This document shows positions 57,339-64,000 of a stretch of 64,000 nt of DNA, one piece after another (the stretch's first letter is position 1; every line of letters begins with the position of its first letter). The notes under the pieces are model-generated. The model ran no database searches and had not been told where the DNA came from. It worked only from the letters and a program-made list of their open reading frames with translations. The stretch is from Parablautia sp. Marseille-Q6255 (lineage in GTDB: Bacteria; Bacillota; Clostridia; Lachnospirales; Lachnospiraceae): NCBI RefSeq assembly GCF_951230155.1, contig NZ_CATNVD010000008.1, positions 1 to 64,000 of the forward strand, in the 5' to 3' direction. The position numbers were made by a program, and so were the translations under genes.

Positions 57339-57484
57339 TGAGGAGAAGAGGAACAGATCAAAGAGCTGCGCAGCGGCTTTTTTGACCTGAGCGGGTCGCG
57401 TGACATATTTTATTCCCCCTGTTCATATGATAGAGAGAACGCGGCGCCAAAGTGGAGCGCGGCGGAGAAACAGGGGGGAACGAA

Positions 57485-58489
57485 ATGAATGACAGAGCTT
57501 TGAAGGTGCTGGAGCAGTACGAGCTTGAGATCATCAGTACAAGGCGGGGACGCGGGTCGTATATTTTTGAGACTCCGCAGGGGCTTAAAATCCTGTGTGA
57601 TTATACTGGTTCGGAAAACAGGGCGGTGTTCCAGAACTGCGTAATGCAGAAGGTACGCGAAGGCGGGTATGAGAGAGTAGATATGATCCTTCCTAATAAA
57701 GAAGGAGCACTGGTCTGCGAGGACTGGGATGGAAACAGATACGTGGTCAAGGACTGGTATGTCGGACGCGAGTGCGATACGTCCAGTGAAAATGAGATCC
57801 TGACGGCAGTCACCAATCTGGCGCGTCTGCACCGGCTGATGTATCTGGATGCACAACAGGGATTTGAGGGAAATTTTACTGCACAGCCTCCGGCGCAGGA
57901 GATTGCGGCGCAGAATGCAGAGCTCCAGAAAATACGCTCCTTTATGCGAAAGCGGACCGTGCGTCAGGATTTTGAACGCCTGTTTCTGCACTGCTTTGAA
58001 GAGTACTATGAGCAGGCGGCAGAGGCACAGAGAAGGCTTGACGAGATGGAAGGCACGGGGGCGTCCTCGGATAAGGGATACGGAGGGACTTCGGAGAGCG
58101 CCGGGGGCGCATGCGTCTGTCACGGCGATTACAATCACCATCATGTGCTGATCTCAGGGTACGAGATTGCCACGACCAATTTTGAATGCTGCAGGTTTGA
58201 TCATCAGATCAATGATCTGTACCGCTTCATGCGCAAGATCCTTGAAAAGCATGACTGGAACCAGAGGCTTGGCATGCGCATGCTGGAGCGGTACACGGCA
58301 GAACGTCCGATCAGCGCGCAGGAGCGCAGGCTTTTATCTATACGGATGCTGTATCCGGAGAAATTCCGAAAGCTTGCGAACCATTATTATGGCAGCAATA
58401 AGGCGTGGATCTCGGGGCGGTATCTGGAAAAACTGGAAAACCTGAACCGGCAGGAGGAAAAAAGAAAGAATTTTGTGAAAATGCTGTAG
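57485..58489 (+). CDS. CotS/YutH-family spore coat-associated kinase-like protein
   Basis: A 334-aa protein of the CotS family, distant relatives of aminoglycoside/choline phosphotransferases. Visible are an N-terminal nucleotide lobe (GSYIFETPQGLKILCDYTGS), the kinase-like catalytic loop CHGDYNHHHVLI, and the downstream TTNFECCRFDHQINDLYRFMRK with the DxxxND-type acidic residues. A charged linker (about 188-220) interrupts the lobes. In other Firmicutes these proteins join the spore coat or modify coat proteins. ATG 57485 follows AGGGGGG. Confidence 0.85.
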   Translation: MNDRALKVLEQYELEIISTRRGRGSYIFETPQGLKILCDYTGSENRAVFQNCVMQKVREGGYERVDMILPNKEGALVCEDWDGNRYVVKDWYVGRECDTSSENEILTAVTNLARLHRLMYLDAQQGFEGNFTAQPPAQEIAAQNAELQKIRSFMRKRTVRQDFERLFLHCFEEYYEQAAEAQRRLDEMEGTGASSDKGYGGTSESAGGACVCHGDYNHHHVLISGYEIATTNFECCRFDHQINDLYRFMRKILEKHDWNQRLGMRMLERYTAERPISAQERRLLSIRMLYPEKFRKLANHYYGSNKAWISGRYLEKLENLNRQEEKRKNFVKML

Positions 58490-58575
58490 ATACAGTTTTA
58501 TTTTATCCGTATTTGTGCTATTATTACCACAGGACAGACGGCAGCAGTATGCCGTGGATACCACAGGAGGGAAAA

Positions 58576-60312
58576 ATGGAAAATTACAGACAGGTATATG
58601 AAGAGTGGCTTTCCAATCCATATTTCGACGAGGCGACAAAGGCGGAGCTTCGTGCGATCGCGGATGATGAGAAAGAGATCAAAGAACGTTTTTATACAGA
58701 ACTGGAGTTTGGGACTGCGGGACTTCGCGGGATCATCGGGGCAGGTACGAACCGCATGAACCAGTATGTAGTCCAGAAGGCTACGCAGGGACTGGCCAAT
58801 TATATTATCCGGGAGGGCGGCGCGAAAAAGGGCGTGGCGATCGCTTATGATTCCAGAAGAATGTCACCGGAATTCGCAGATTTTGCAGCTCTGACGCTGG
58901 CAGCAAACGGGATTAAGGCATATGTATTTGAATCCCTGCGCCCGACCCCGGAGCTTTCCTTTGCCGTGCGCACGCTCGGGTGTATTGCAGGGATCAACAT
59001 CACGGCGAGTCACAATCCGCCGGAGTATAATGGCTATAAGGTCTACTGGGAAGACGGCGCGCAGATCACGCCGCCGCATGATACAGGCATTATGGCCGAG
59101 GTAAAGGCGATCACAGATTACACTGCGGCCAAGACGATGGACAAGGAAGCGGCAGTCGCAGCGGGCCTTTACGAGGTGATCGGAGAAGCGATCGATGACG
59201 CGTTTATTGCGCAGCTGAAGAGTCTGGTGCTTCATCCTGAGGCGATCAGACAGGAGAGCAAAAATCTCAGGATCGTATACACGCCTCTGCACGGTACAGG
59301 AAATATCCCGGTGCGAAGAGTTCTTTCCGAGCTTGGCTTTGAGCATGTCTACGTAGTAAAGGAGCAGGAGCTCCCGGACGGAGATTTCCCGACGGTCAGC
59401 TATCCGAACCCGGAGGCGGCAGAGGCCTTTGCGCTTGGCCTGAAGCTTGCAAAAGAGGTGGATGCAGATCTTGTTCTGGCTACTGACCCGGATGCAGACA
59501 GGCTTGGCGTGTATGTGAAGGATGCCGGAACAGGAGAATACCATACTCTGACCGGAAATATGTCAGGCTGTCTGCTTGCGGACTATGAGATCGGCCAGAG
59601 AAAGGCTTTGAAGGGTCTGCCGGAGGACGGCGTCCTGATCAAAACGATCGTTACAACAAATATGGCAGATGCGATCGCAGACTATTATGGGACAGGTCTG
59701 ATCGAGGTGCTGACCGGATTCAAATATATCGGACAGCAGATCCTTGGCTTTGAGCAGACCGGAAAAGGGACGTATCTGTTCGGCTTCGAGGAGAGCTATG
59801 GCTGTCTGATCGGTACTCACGCAAGAGACAAGGACGCGATCGTGGCTACGATGGCACTCGCAGAGGCGGCAGCCTTCTATAAGGCGCAGGGCAAGACGCT
59901 CTGGGATGCGATGATCGAGCTGTATGAGCGCTACGGATACTATAAGGATGATATTCAGTCCATTACCTTAAAGGGGATCGAGGGACTTCAGAAGATCCAG
60001 GAGATCCTTGAGACACTGCGCAAAAATCCACCGGCACAGATCGGGGAGTACACAGTGCTGTCTGCAAGAGATTACAAAGCAGATACGATCCGCGATGTCA
60101 GGACCGGGGAAGTAAAGCCGACAGGGCTTCCGGCTTCCAATGTGCTTTACTATGATCTGACAGATGACGCATGGCTGTGCGTGCGCCCGTCCGGGACAGA
60201 GCCGAAGGTGAAGTTCTACTACGGTGTCAAAGGCACCTCCCTTGCAGACGCAGATGCAAAGTCAGCGGCGCTTGGCGAGCAGGTGCTTGCGATGATCCAT
60301 GCAATGATGTAA
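58576..60312 (+). CDS. Phosphoglucomutase/phosphomannomutase (PgcA type)
   Basis: A 578-aa alpha-D-phosphohexomutase, interconverting glucose-1-phosphate and glucose-6-phosphate (or mannose forms). Domain motifs are FGTAGLRGIIGAGTNRMN (near 43-60), the phosphoserine loop ITASHNPPEYNGYKVYW, the metal-binding DPDADRLGVYV, the sugar-binding GFEESYGCLIGTHARDKD, and the C-terminal phosphate-binding RPSGTEPKVKFYYG. CAGGAGGG precedes ATG 58576. Length matches the long Firmicutes PgcA. Confidence 0.95.
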   Translation: MENYRQVYEEWLSNPYFDEATKAELRAIADDEKEIKERFYTELEFGTAGLRGIIGAGTNRMNQYVVQKATQGLANYIIREGGAKKGVAIAYDSRRMSPEFADFAALTLAANGIKAYVFESLRPTPELSFAVRTLGCIAGINITASHNPPEYNGYKVYWEDGAQITPPHDTGIMAEVKAITDYTAAKTMDKEAAVAAGLYEVIGEAIDDAFIAQLKSLVLHPEAIRQESKNLRIVYTPLHGTGNIPVRRVLSELGFEHVYVVKEQELPDGDFPTVSYPNPEAAEAFALGLKLAKEVDADLVLATDPDADRLGVYVKDAGTGEYHTLTGNMSGCLLADYEIGQRKALKGLPEDGVLIKTIVTTNMADAIADYYGTGLIEVLTGFKYIGQQILGFEQTGKGTYLFGFEESYGCLIGTHARDKDAIVATMALAEAAAFYKAQGKTLWDAMIELYERYGYYKDDIQSITLKGIEGLQKIQEILETLRKNPPAQIGEYTVLSARDYKADTIRDVRTGEVKPTGLPASNVLYYDLTDDAWLCVRPSGTEPKVKFYYGVKGTSLADADAKSAALGEQVLAMIHAMM

Positions 60313-60381
60313 GGGCTGCCGCAGACCCTGCGGCAGTGTGACAGCTGCATAAAGATAAGCGCCTGCCGTGTCAGGCGCATT

Positions 60382-60419
60382 GCCTCCGGGAGAATGCTTT
60401 TTTGTACCCGGAGGCTTTT
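60382..60419 (+). terminator. Terminator after the phosphohexomutase gene
   Basis: GCCTCCGGG (60382-60390) pairs with CCCGGAGGC (60407-60415), followed by TTTTG. Two further GC-rich hairpins (CTGCCGCAG/CTGCGGCAG at 60315 and GCGCCTG/CAGGCGC at about 60360) lie between it and the stop codon. Confidence 0.8.
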
Positions 60420-60475
60420 GTCATGGCAGAGGCGTGGATGGCGGGAAGGCGCGTCAGAAAGACGGGAGGAAGCAT

Positions 60476-61021
60476 ATGGAAGAAAAAGAACAGGGGCAGC
60501 ACAGCTTTGCAGGATTTTGCAGGATCGTAGAGCAGCTTCGCAGTGAGAACGGCTGCCCGTGGGATCGGGCACAGACCTTTGAGAGCCTGAGACCATGTAT
60601 GGTAAATGAGATGACAGAGGCGGTCGCGGGGATCCGTATCTGGCAGGATACAGGGGATGCGTCGAATCTCTGTGAGGAGCTGGGGGACGTCCTGCTCCAG
60701 GTCGTTTTGCTTGCTCAGATCGCGCAGGAGCAGGGACTGTTCTCTATAGAGGATGTGGTCTGCGGTATCAGTCAGAAGATGATCCGGCGTCATCCGCACG
60801 TCTTTGGGAGCAGCGCCGGGGAGGTGCAGGCGCAGGAGGTCCCGGGACGCTGGGAGGAGATCAAGCGCGCGGAAAAAAAGAACCGCACGCAGGAGCAGGA
60901 GGACAGATACACGCAGGCGTTTCTCGATGCGTCAGAGTGGACGGCGCGCCATCTGGAGCAGGAGAAGGAGAAAAAACTGGAGAAAAAATACAGAAAAAAC
61001 ACAGAGCAAGGAAAACCTTGA
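60476..61021 (+). CDS. mazG: MazG-like nucleotide pyrophosphohydrolase
   Basis: A 181-aa single-domain MazG that hydrolyses (d)NTPs to the monophosphates. Motifs are ENGCPWDRAQTFESLRP (near 25-41), VNEMTEAVAGIRIWQDTGDASNLCEELGDVLLQVVLLAQIA with the EExxE/ExxD metal residues, and MIRRHPHVFG. Standard bacterial MazG has two such domains (~260 aa), so this is a one-domain form with a basic C-terminal tail. ATG 60476 follows GGGAGGA. The HU promoter overlaps its stop codon. Confidence 0.9.
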   Translation: MEEKEQGQHSFAGFCRIVEQLRSENGCPWDRAQTFESLRPCMVNEMTEAVAGIRIWQDTGDASNLCEELGDVLLQVVLLAQIAQEQGLFSIEDVVCGISQKMIRRHPHVFGSSAGEVQAQEVPGRWEEIKRAEKKNRTQEQEDRYTQAFLDASEWTARHLEQEKEKKLEKKYRKNTEQGKP

Positions 61022-61046
61022 CAAACGCACAGTAACATTATATAAA
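61018..61046 (+). promoter_or_regulatory. Promoter of the HU gene
   Basis: TTGACA (61018-61023) and TATAAA (61041-61046) with 17 nt spacing; the -35 overlaps the mazG stop codon. The leader is about 90 nt. Confidence 0.85.
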
Positions 61047-61144
61047 TATTAGAAGAGCCGCAAAACGAGATTTTTGGTTCAAGATAAATGTAAGGTGCAG
61101 TGAAGATAGACGTACTGCAGACTAAATCCAGAGGAGGAACTACG

Positions 61145-61417
61145 ATGAATAAAACAGAGTTAATCGCAGCTATCGCAGAGAAAACAGAGCTGTCTAAGAA
61201 AGATGCGGAGAAGGCACTGAAGGCTTTTACAGATGTAGTTGCAGAGCAGCTCAAGAATGGTGATAAGGTACAGATTGTAGGTTTTGGTACATTTGAGGTA
61301 TCCGAGCGCGCAGCAAGAGACGGCAGAAACCCGCTGACAGGAGAGGCTATGCACATTCCGGCATCCAAGTCTCCGAAATTCAAAGCAGGAAAAGCTCTGA
61401 AGGATATGATGAACTAA
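61145..61417 (+). CDS. hup: HU-type nucleoid DNA-binding protein
   Basis: A 90-aa HU/IHF-family protein that bends and compacts DNA as a dimer. MNKTELIAAIAEKTELSKKD starts the helical part, GFGTFEVSERAARDGRNPLTG is the beta-arm signature, and FKAGKALKDMMN the C-terminal helix. AGAGGAGG precedes ATG 61145. It has its own strong promoter and terminator, as expected for an abundant protein. Confidence 0.97.
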   Translation: MNKTELIAAIAEKTELSKKDAEKALKAFTDVVAEQLKNGDKVQIVGFGTFEVSERAARDGRNPLTGEAMHIPASKSPKFKAGKALKDMMN

Positions 61418-61454
61418 TTGTGGCTTTGCTGTAAATGAAAGAAAAGAACCAGGC

Positions 61455-61490
61455 GCTCCGGATTTCCCGCAGGGATTCCGGAGCTCTTTT
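61455..61490 (+). terminator. Terminator of the HU gene
   Basis: GCTCCGGA (61455-61462) pairs with TCCGGAGC (61477-61484), with inner TCCC/GGGA pairing, followed by TCTTTT. Confidence 0.88.
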
Positions 61491-61537
61491 GATACAGGCA
61501 TTTTAGCGGCTGACAGGAGAGCCAGAAGGAGGAACGA

Positions 61538-61777
61538 ATGCGTCTTGACAAATATTTAAAGGTATCCCGGCTGATCAAACGCCGCACAGTGGCGAACGAG
61601 GCATGTGACGCGGGGAGAGTGCTTGTAAACGGAAAGCCGGCAAAGGCATCTGTGGCAGTCAAAGAAGGGGATGAGATCGAGATCCAGTTCGGCAGCAAGG
61701 CAGTAAAGGTGGAGGTTTTGTCTGTGCAGGAGACGGTCCGCAAGGAGGCTGCCGCCGAGATGTACAAATATCTGTAG
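61538..61777 (+). CDS. rqcP: S4-domain RNA-binding protein RqcP (YabO/Hsp15-like)
   Basis: A 79-aa protein made of a single S4 domain (RLDKYLKVSRLIKRRTVANEACDAGRVLVNG). RqcP works with RqcH in ribosome-associated quality control, adding alanine tails to stalled peptides on 50S subunits. It starts the conserved rqcP-yabP-yabQ-divIC-spoIIE block. AGGAGG precedes ATG 61538. Confidence 0.94.
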   Translation: MRLDKYLKVSRLIKRRTVANEACDAGRVLVNGKPAKASVAVKEGDEIEIQFGSKAVKVEVLSVQETVRKEAAAEMYKYL

Positions 61778-61856
61778 CCTTTGTATGCTTCTGGTCTAAT
61801 GCACAGCCCTCCTGCATAGAATAGAGCAATGGCGCAGGCGAGGCTTCGGGGTGTGC

Positions 61857-62135
61857 ATGGAAGAAAAAAAGAGTGTAAAACCGCACAGTATTGTATGGAA
61901 GGACAGAAAGGCCGGAAGTATTTCCGGAGTAAAAGACGTGGTTTCCTTTGATGAGAGCTGCGTGATCCTGGAGACAGAGCAGGGACGGCTGACGGTAAAA
62001 GGAAAGGATCTGCATATCGGACGGCTGACGCTGGAGCAGGGCGAGGCGGAGCTGACAGGCAGAGTGGACAGTCTGGTGTATTCCGGCAGCGATCCGGCCA
62101 GACGCGGCAGCATGATGAAGAGGCTGTTTCAATGA
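61857..62135 (+). CDS. yabP: Sporulation protein YabP
   Basis: A 92-aa YabP-family protein needed for sporulation. The core is SGVKDVVSFDESCVILETEQG followed by LTVKGKDLHIGRLTLEQGEAELTGRVDSLVY. The ATG at 61857 is chosen; a GTG at 61851 would add two residues. It overlaps yabQ by ATGA. Confidence 0.92.
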   Translation: MEEKKSVKPHSIVWKDRKAGSISGVKDVVSFDESCVILETEQGRLTVKGKDLHIGRLTLEQGEAELTGRVDSLVYSGSDPARRGSMMKRLFQ

Positions 62136-62626
62136 TGAGCAATGTGATCCGGCAGGAAACCATCGTATTTTTCCTGTCGGTCCTTCATGGAGTGCTGCTT
62201 GCGTTTGGGTATGATCTGTTCCGGGCGCTGCGAAAAGCGGTGCCGCACGGGCTTTTCGCTGTTTCAGCAGAGGATTTCGTATACTGGATCACCGCCGGTT
62301 TTCTGACCTTTGTATTTGCCTTTTTTTATACAGACGGTGTGATCCGCGGCTATGTGGCAGCAGGGATCGCGATCGGAGCGGTGCTGTATCATTTTACAGT
62401 GAGCATTGTCGTACTCCGGCTTTTTGCGGCGGTGTTCGGGCTGCTTCGGGACGTCATCCTGCTTCTGAGACGCGCGGCAGGCGCGCCAGTCCGGAAAATA
62501 TGGTCTTTTTTCAAGAAAACAATTGAATTTGCAGGTAAAAAAAGGTACAATGATAACAAGAATGAAAAGATAAGGGGCGAAGGCTGTGGCAAAAAGGAGA
62601 AGACGTCCGAGCACGGGCAACCGTAG
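62132..62626 (+). CDS. yabQ: Spore cortex biosynthesis protein YabQ
   Basis: A 164-aa membrane protein of the YabQ family, required for the spore cortex. It has about four helices (residues 10-27, 46-66, 70-92, and 94-108) and a basic C-terminal tail. The family motif VLHGVLLAFGYDLFRALRKAVPH is visible near the N-terminus, then EDFVYWITAGFLTFVFAFF. Its last 41 bp overlap the divIC-like gene in another frame. Confidence 0.92.
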   Translation: MMSNVIRQETIVFFLSVLHGVLLAFGYDLFRALRKAVPHGLFAVSAEDFVYWITAGFLTFVFAFFYTDGVIRGYVAAGIAIGAVLYHFTVSIVVLRLFAAVFGLLRDVILLLRRAAGAPVRKIWSFFKKTIEFAGKKRYNDNKNEKIRGEGCGKKEKTSEHGQP

Positions 62627-62888
62627 GGGTATGGTTGCGATCGCAGGGATCGTTATGGTACTGCTGGTCGGCCTGCTTATGCAGAGCCAGAAGCTGAGTA
62701 CGCAGAATGCGGCTTACGAAGCGCAGAAAAAGAGTCTGGAGCAGCAGCTCAGGGATGAGGAGCTTCGGGCGGCAGAGATCGAGAATCTGAAGGAGTACGT
62801 GCAGTCAGACGAGTATATTGAGAATATCGCCAGAGACAAGCTGGGACTTGTGTTCGAGGACGAGATACTGTTTCAGGCAGAGGATTAA
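62586..62888 (+). CDS. divIC: Septum formation initiator DivIC/FtsL-like protein
   Basis: A 100-aa bitopic division protein. A basic N-terminus (MAKRRRRPSTGNRR) is followed by one helix (16-33) and a coiled coil (about 38-75), then the DivIC signature EYVQSDEYIENIARDKLGLVFEDEILF. It would act in the divisome with FtsL and DivIB. The start is GTG 62586, behind AAGGGGCGAAGG, and overlaps yabQ by 41 nt. Confidence 0.92.
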   Translation: MAKRRRRPSTGNRRGMVAIAGIVMVLLVGLLMQSQKLSTQNAAYEAQKKSLEQQLRDEELRAAEIENLKEYVQSDEYIENIARDKLGLVFEDEILFQAED

Positions 62889-63059
62889 AGGGGTTGTTGC
62901 AAAATACGGATTCCGGCGGCTGACCGGTGTGTTTTCCCGGAAAATATGTTTTGTTTTCGGAGAAGGCCACCTGAGACGACGGAAGGTATGATGCAGCAGT
63001 CTCTTTTTTTGCAATATACATCCGGAAAGTTCTTACTTTCTAAAGAGCGTCCTGTGGTT

Positions 63060-63092
63060 TTGACAAAAATTGCAGGAAAGATGAGATATACT
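63060..63092 (+). promoter_or_regulatory. spoIIE promoter with 21-bp spacing and a possible 0A box
   Basis: TTGACA (63060-63065) and TATACT (63087-63092) are separated by 21 nt. Spo0A-activated sigma-A promoters such as Bacillus spoIIE and spoIIG have this long spacing. TTTGACAAA overlapping the -35 reads TTTGTCAAA on the other strand, close to a Spo0A box (TGTCGAA). Confidence 0.65.
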
Positions 63093-63135
63093 CTCCCTAG
63101 TATGGTTAGCTTAATGCTTATGGGGAGGGATTAAG

Positions 63136-64000
63136 ATGGACGGATTATTGGCGACTGTGATGCGGACAGGCATACGGCTGCCGTTTTGGCAGCGTCTGGG
63201 AAAGGGGCAGCTGTCGCGAAGGGGAGAGACAGGAGGACTGTATTCACTTCCGGAGCGGGAACAGCTGGAACAGTACGCGGATGCGTTTTACGGTCTAGCA
63301 AAATTATTTCAGAAAATGCCGTGTCAGAAGGAGCGGCTGGGAGACGCGCAGCTGGAGGGACTCTTTGAAGCAGTACGGCAGCAGGTATGCGCCTCCTGCG
63401 AACGGGCGCAGCGCTGCTGGGGGAATGACTATTTTACGACGTGCCGGCTGCTGTATGAGATGCTTTCTGATCTGGAATATGACGGGAGCGTATCGGCGCA
63501 GATGGAGGGGCAGCTTCAGATGCAGTGCCGCAGGGCTCAGGAGGTCGCGCAGCACCTTGCGCAGGAATACGCGCAGGCGAGACAGACGCTGCTGTGGAAT
63601 AATCGGATGATGGAGCAGCGGATGGCAGCGGGCGAGCAGATTTTTCAGACTGCGCAGCTTTTGCACAGATCGGCAGCCGGTTTTACAGATCTGCCGGAGA
63701 GGGAGCAGAGGCTTCGGCAGAAGCTGAAAAAAGAACTGCGCTTTCTGGGGATTGAGCTGGGACATGTCCGCGTATTCCAGCGGGAGGAGGAACGTACGGA
63801 GATCTATCTTCTGCTGCGTGCAGTCAGGGCGGTGTGTGTGTCCGCAAAATCCGTTGCGGAGATTTTATCTGAAGCCTGCGGCCAGAAGATGCGGCCCGCG
63901 TGGAACTGTCAGGCAGCGGTCACGTCGGAGCATGCCAGCTTTCATTTTGTGCCGGATACGAAGTATCAGATTTTTTGCGGGATCTCGAGGATCACGCGGG
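63136..64000 (+). CDS. spoIIE: Stage II sporulation protein E (partial, cut by window end), lacking the membrane domain
   Basis: The frame from ATG 63136 runs 288 codons to the window end. SpoIIE is a PP2C phosphatase that dephosphorylates SpoIIAA to activate sigma-F. The first ~50 residues are not conserved. Then the central regulatory domain appears, with FYGLAKLFQKMP, CASCERAQRCWGNDYF (near 88-103), and a long helix-rich part. FCGISRITR near residue 280 is the start of the PP2C domain. The N-terminal ten-helix membrane domain of Bacillus SpoIIE is absent. GGGAGGG precedes the ATG. Confidence 0.88.
   Translation, partial: MDGLLATVMRTGIRLPFWQRLGKGQLSRRGETGGLYSLPEREQLEQYADAFYGLAKLFQKMPCQKERLGDAQLEGLFEAVRQQVCASCERAQRCWGNDYFTTCRLLYEMLSDLEYDGSVSAQMEGQLQMQCRRAQEVAQHLAQEYAQARQTLLWNNRMMEQRMAAGEQIFQTAQLLHRSAAGFTDLPEREQRLRQKLKKELRFLGIELGHVRVFQREEERTEIYLLLRAVRAVCVSAKSVAEILSEACGQKMRPAWNCQAAVTSEHASFHFVPDTKYQIFCGISRITR

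Noticed and set aside
63091-63128. Pairing of CTCTCCC with the spoIIE ribosome binding site GGGGAGGG as a translational switch
   Set aside because: The CTCTCCC arm overlaps the -10 element and would lie before the transcription start, so it is not in the mRNA.

Overview
The window comes from a spore-forming, low-to-mid GC Gram-positive anaerobe of the Clostridia, most likely a gut Lachnospiraceae. This rests on the anti-Shine-Dalgarno end of the 16S rRNA, strong AGGAGG ribosome binding sites, sigma-A promoters close to TTGACA-17-TATAAT, the rqcP-yabP-yabQ-divIC-spoIIE sporulation/division block, a CotS-family protein, an NADP-type glutamate dehydrogenase and many peptide and nucleoside ABC transporter genes. 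Species is not assignable by eye.

Layout. 1-4.3 kb: the 3' end of a 16S gene, then 5S, then 23S (an unusual 16S-5S-23S order), then tRNA-Asn, tRNA-Glu and tRNA-Cys and a terminator. 4.4-12.8 kb: a small membrane protein and an oligopeptide ABC transporter operon (oppABCDF) behind a consensus promoter. The binding protein has a Thr-Glu-Ala repeat and the OppC permease carries a ~200-residue extracellular insertion. 13-14.5 kb: a small membrane protein and an Rpn-family nuclease. 14.8-24.8 kb: a catabolic island with a creatininase-family enzyme, a PucR-type regulator, an ADP-ribosylglycohydrolase-fold protein, a BMP-type nucleoside ABC importer (binding protein, double ATPase, two permeases), an AllA-like cupin and a CodA-like deaminase with an altered active site. 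This looks like import and stepwise breakdown of a nucleoside or nitrogen heterocycle whose identity is unknown.

25-36.6 kb: a cupin, a zinc-ribbon protein with ten 11-residue repeats, an iron-dependent alcohol dehydrogenase, serine acetyltransferase, an AEC transporter, Maf, TruA, two overlapping membrane proteins, a DUF2284 protein, HtrA and glutamate dehydrogenase. 36.8-47.9 kb: an accessory segment with a BceRS-BceAB type peptide sensing/detoxification module, two unknown membrane proteins, a DinJ/YafQ-type toxin-antitoxin pair, gene fragments and a 5'-truncated AlbA_2 ATP-binding gene. Direct repeats in it (17 bp and 89 bp) point to insertion or recombination; the 89-bp repeat duplicates the promoter of the next gene.

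48-64 kb: chromosomal core-like genes. First is a fusion of a TetM/EF-G-like GTPase to a YacP/Rae1-type NYN endonuclease, then an FGGY kinase, a tRNA dihydrouridine synthase, a DapF homologue in which both catalytic cysteines are serine, a NusG_II/Gx-transporter pair, a GNAT enzyme, LarB, RbsD, a CotS-family protein, a phosphohexomutase, MazG, HU, RqcP, YabP, YabQ, DivIC and the start of SpoIIE. SpoIIE is cut by the window end, lacks the usual N-terminal membrane domain and is preceded by a 21-bp-spaced promoter like the Spo0A-activated promoter of Bacillus spoIIE.

All calls are by reading the sequence and recalling family motifs. No database search was run.
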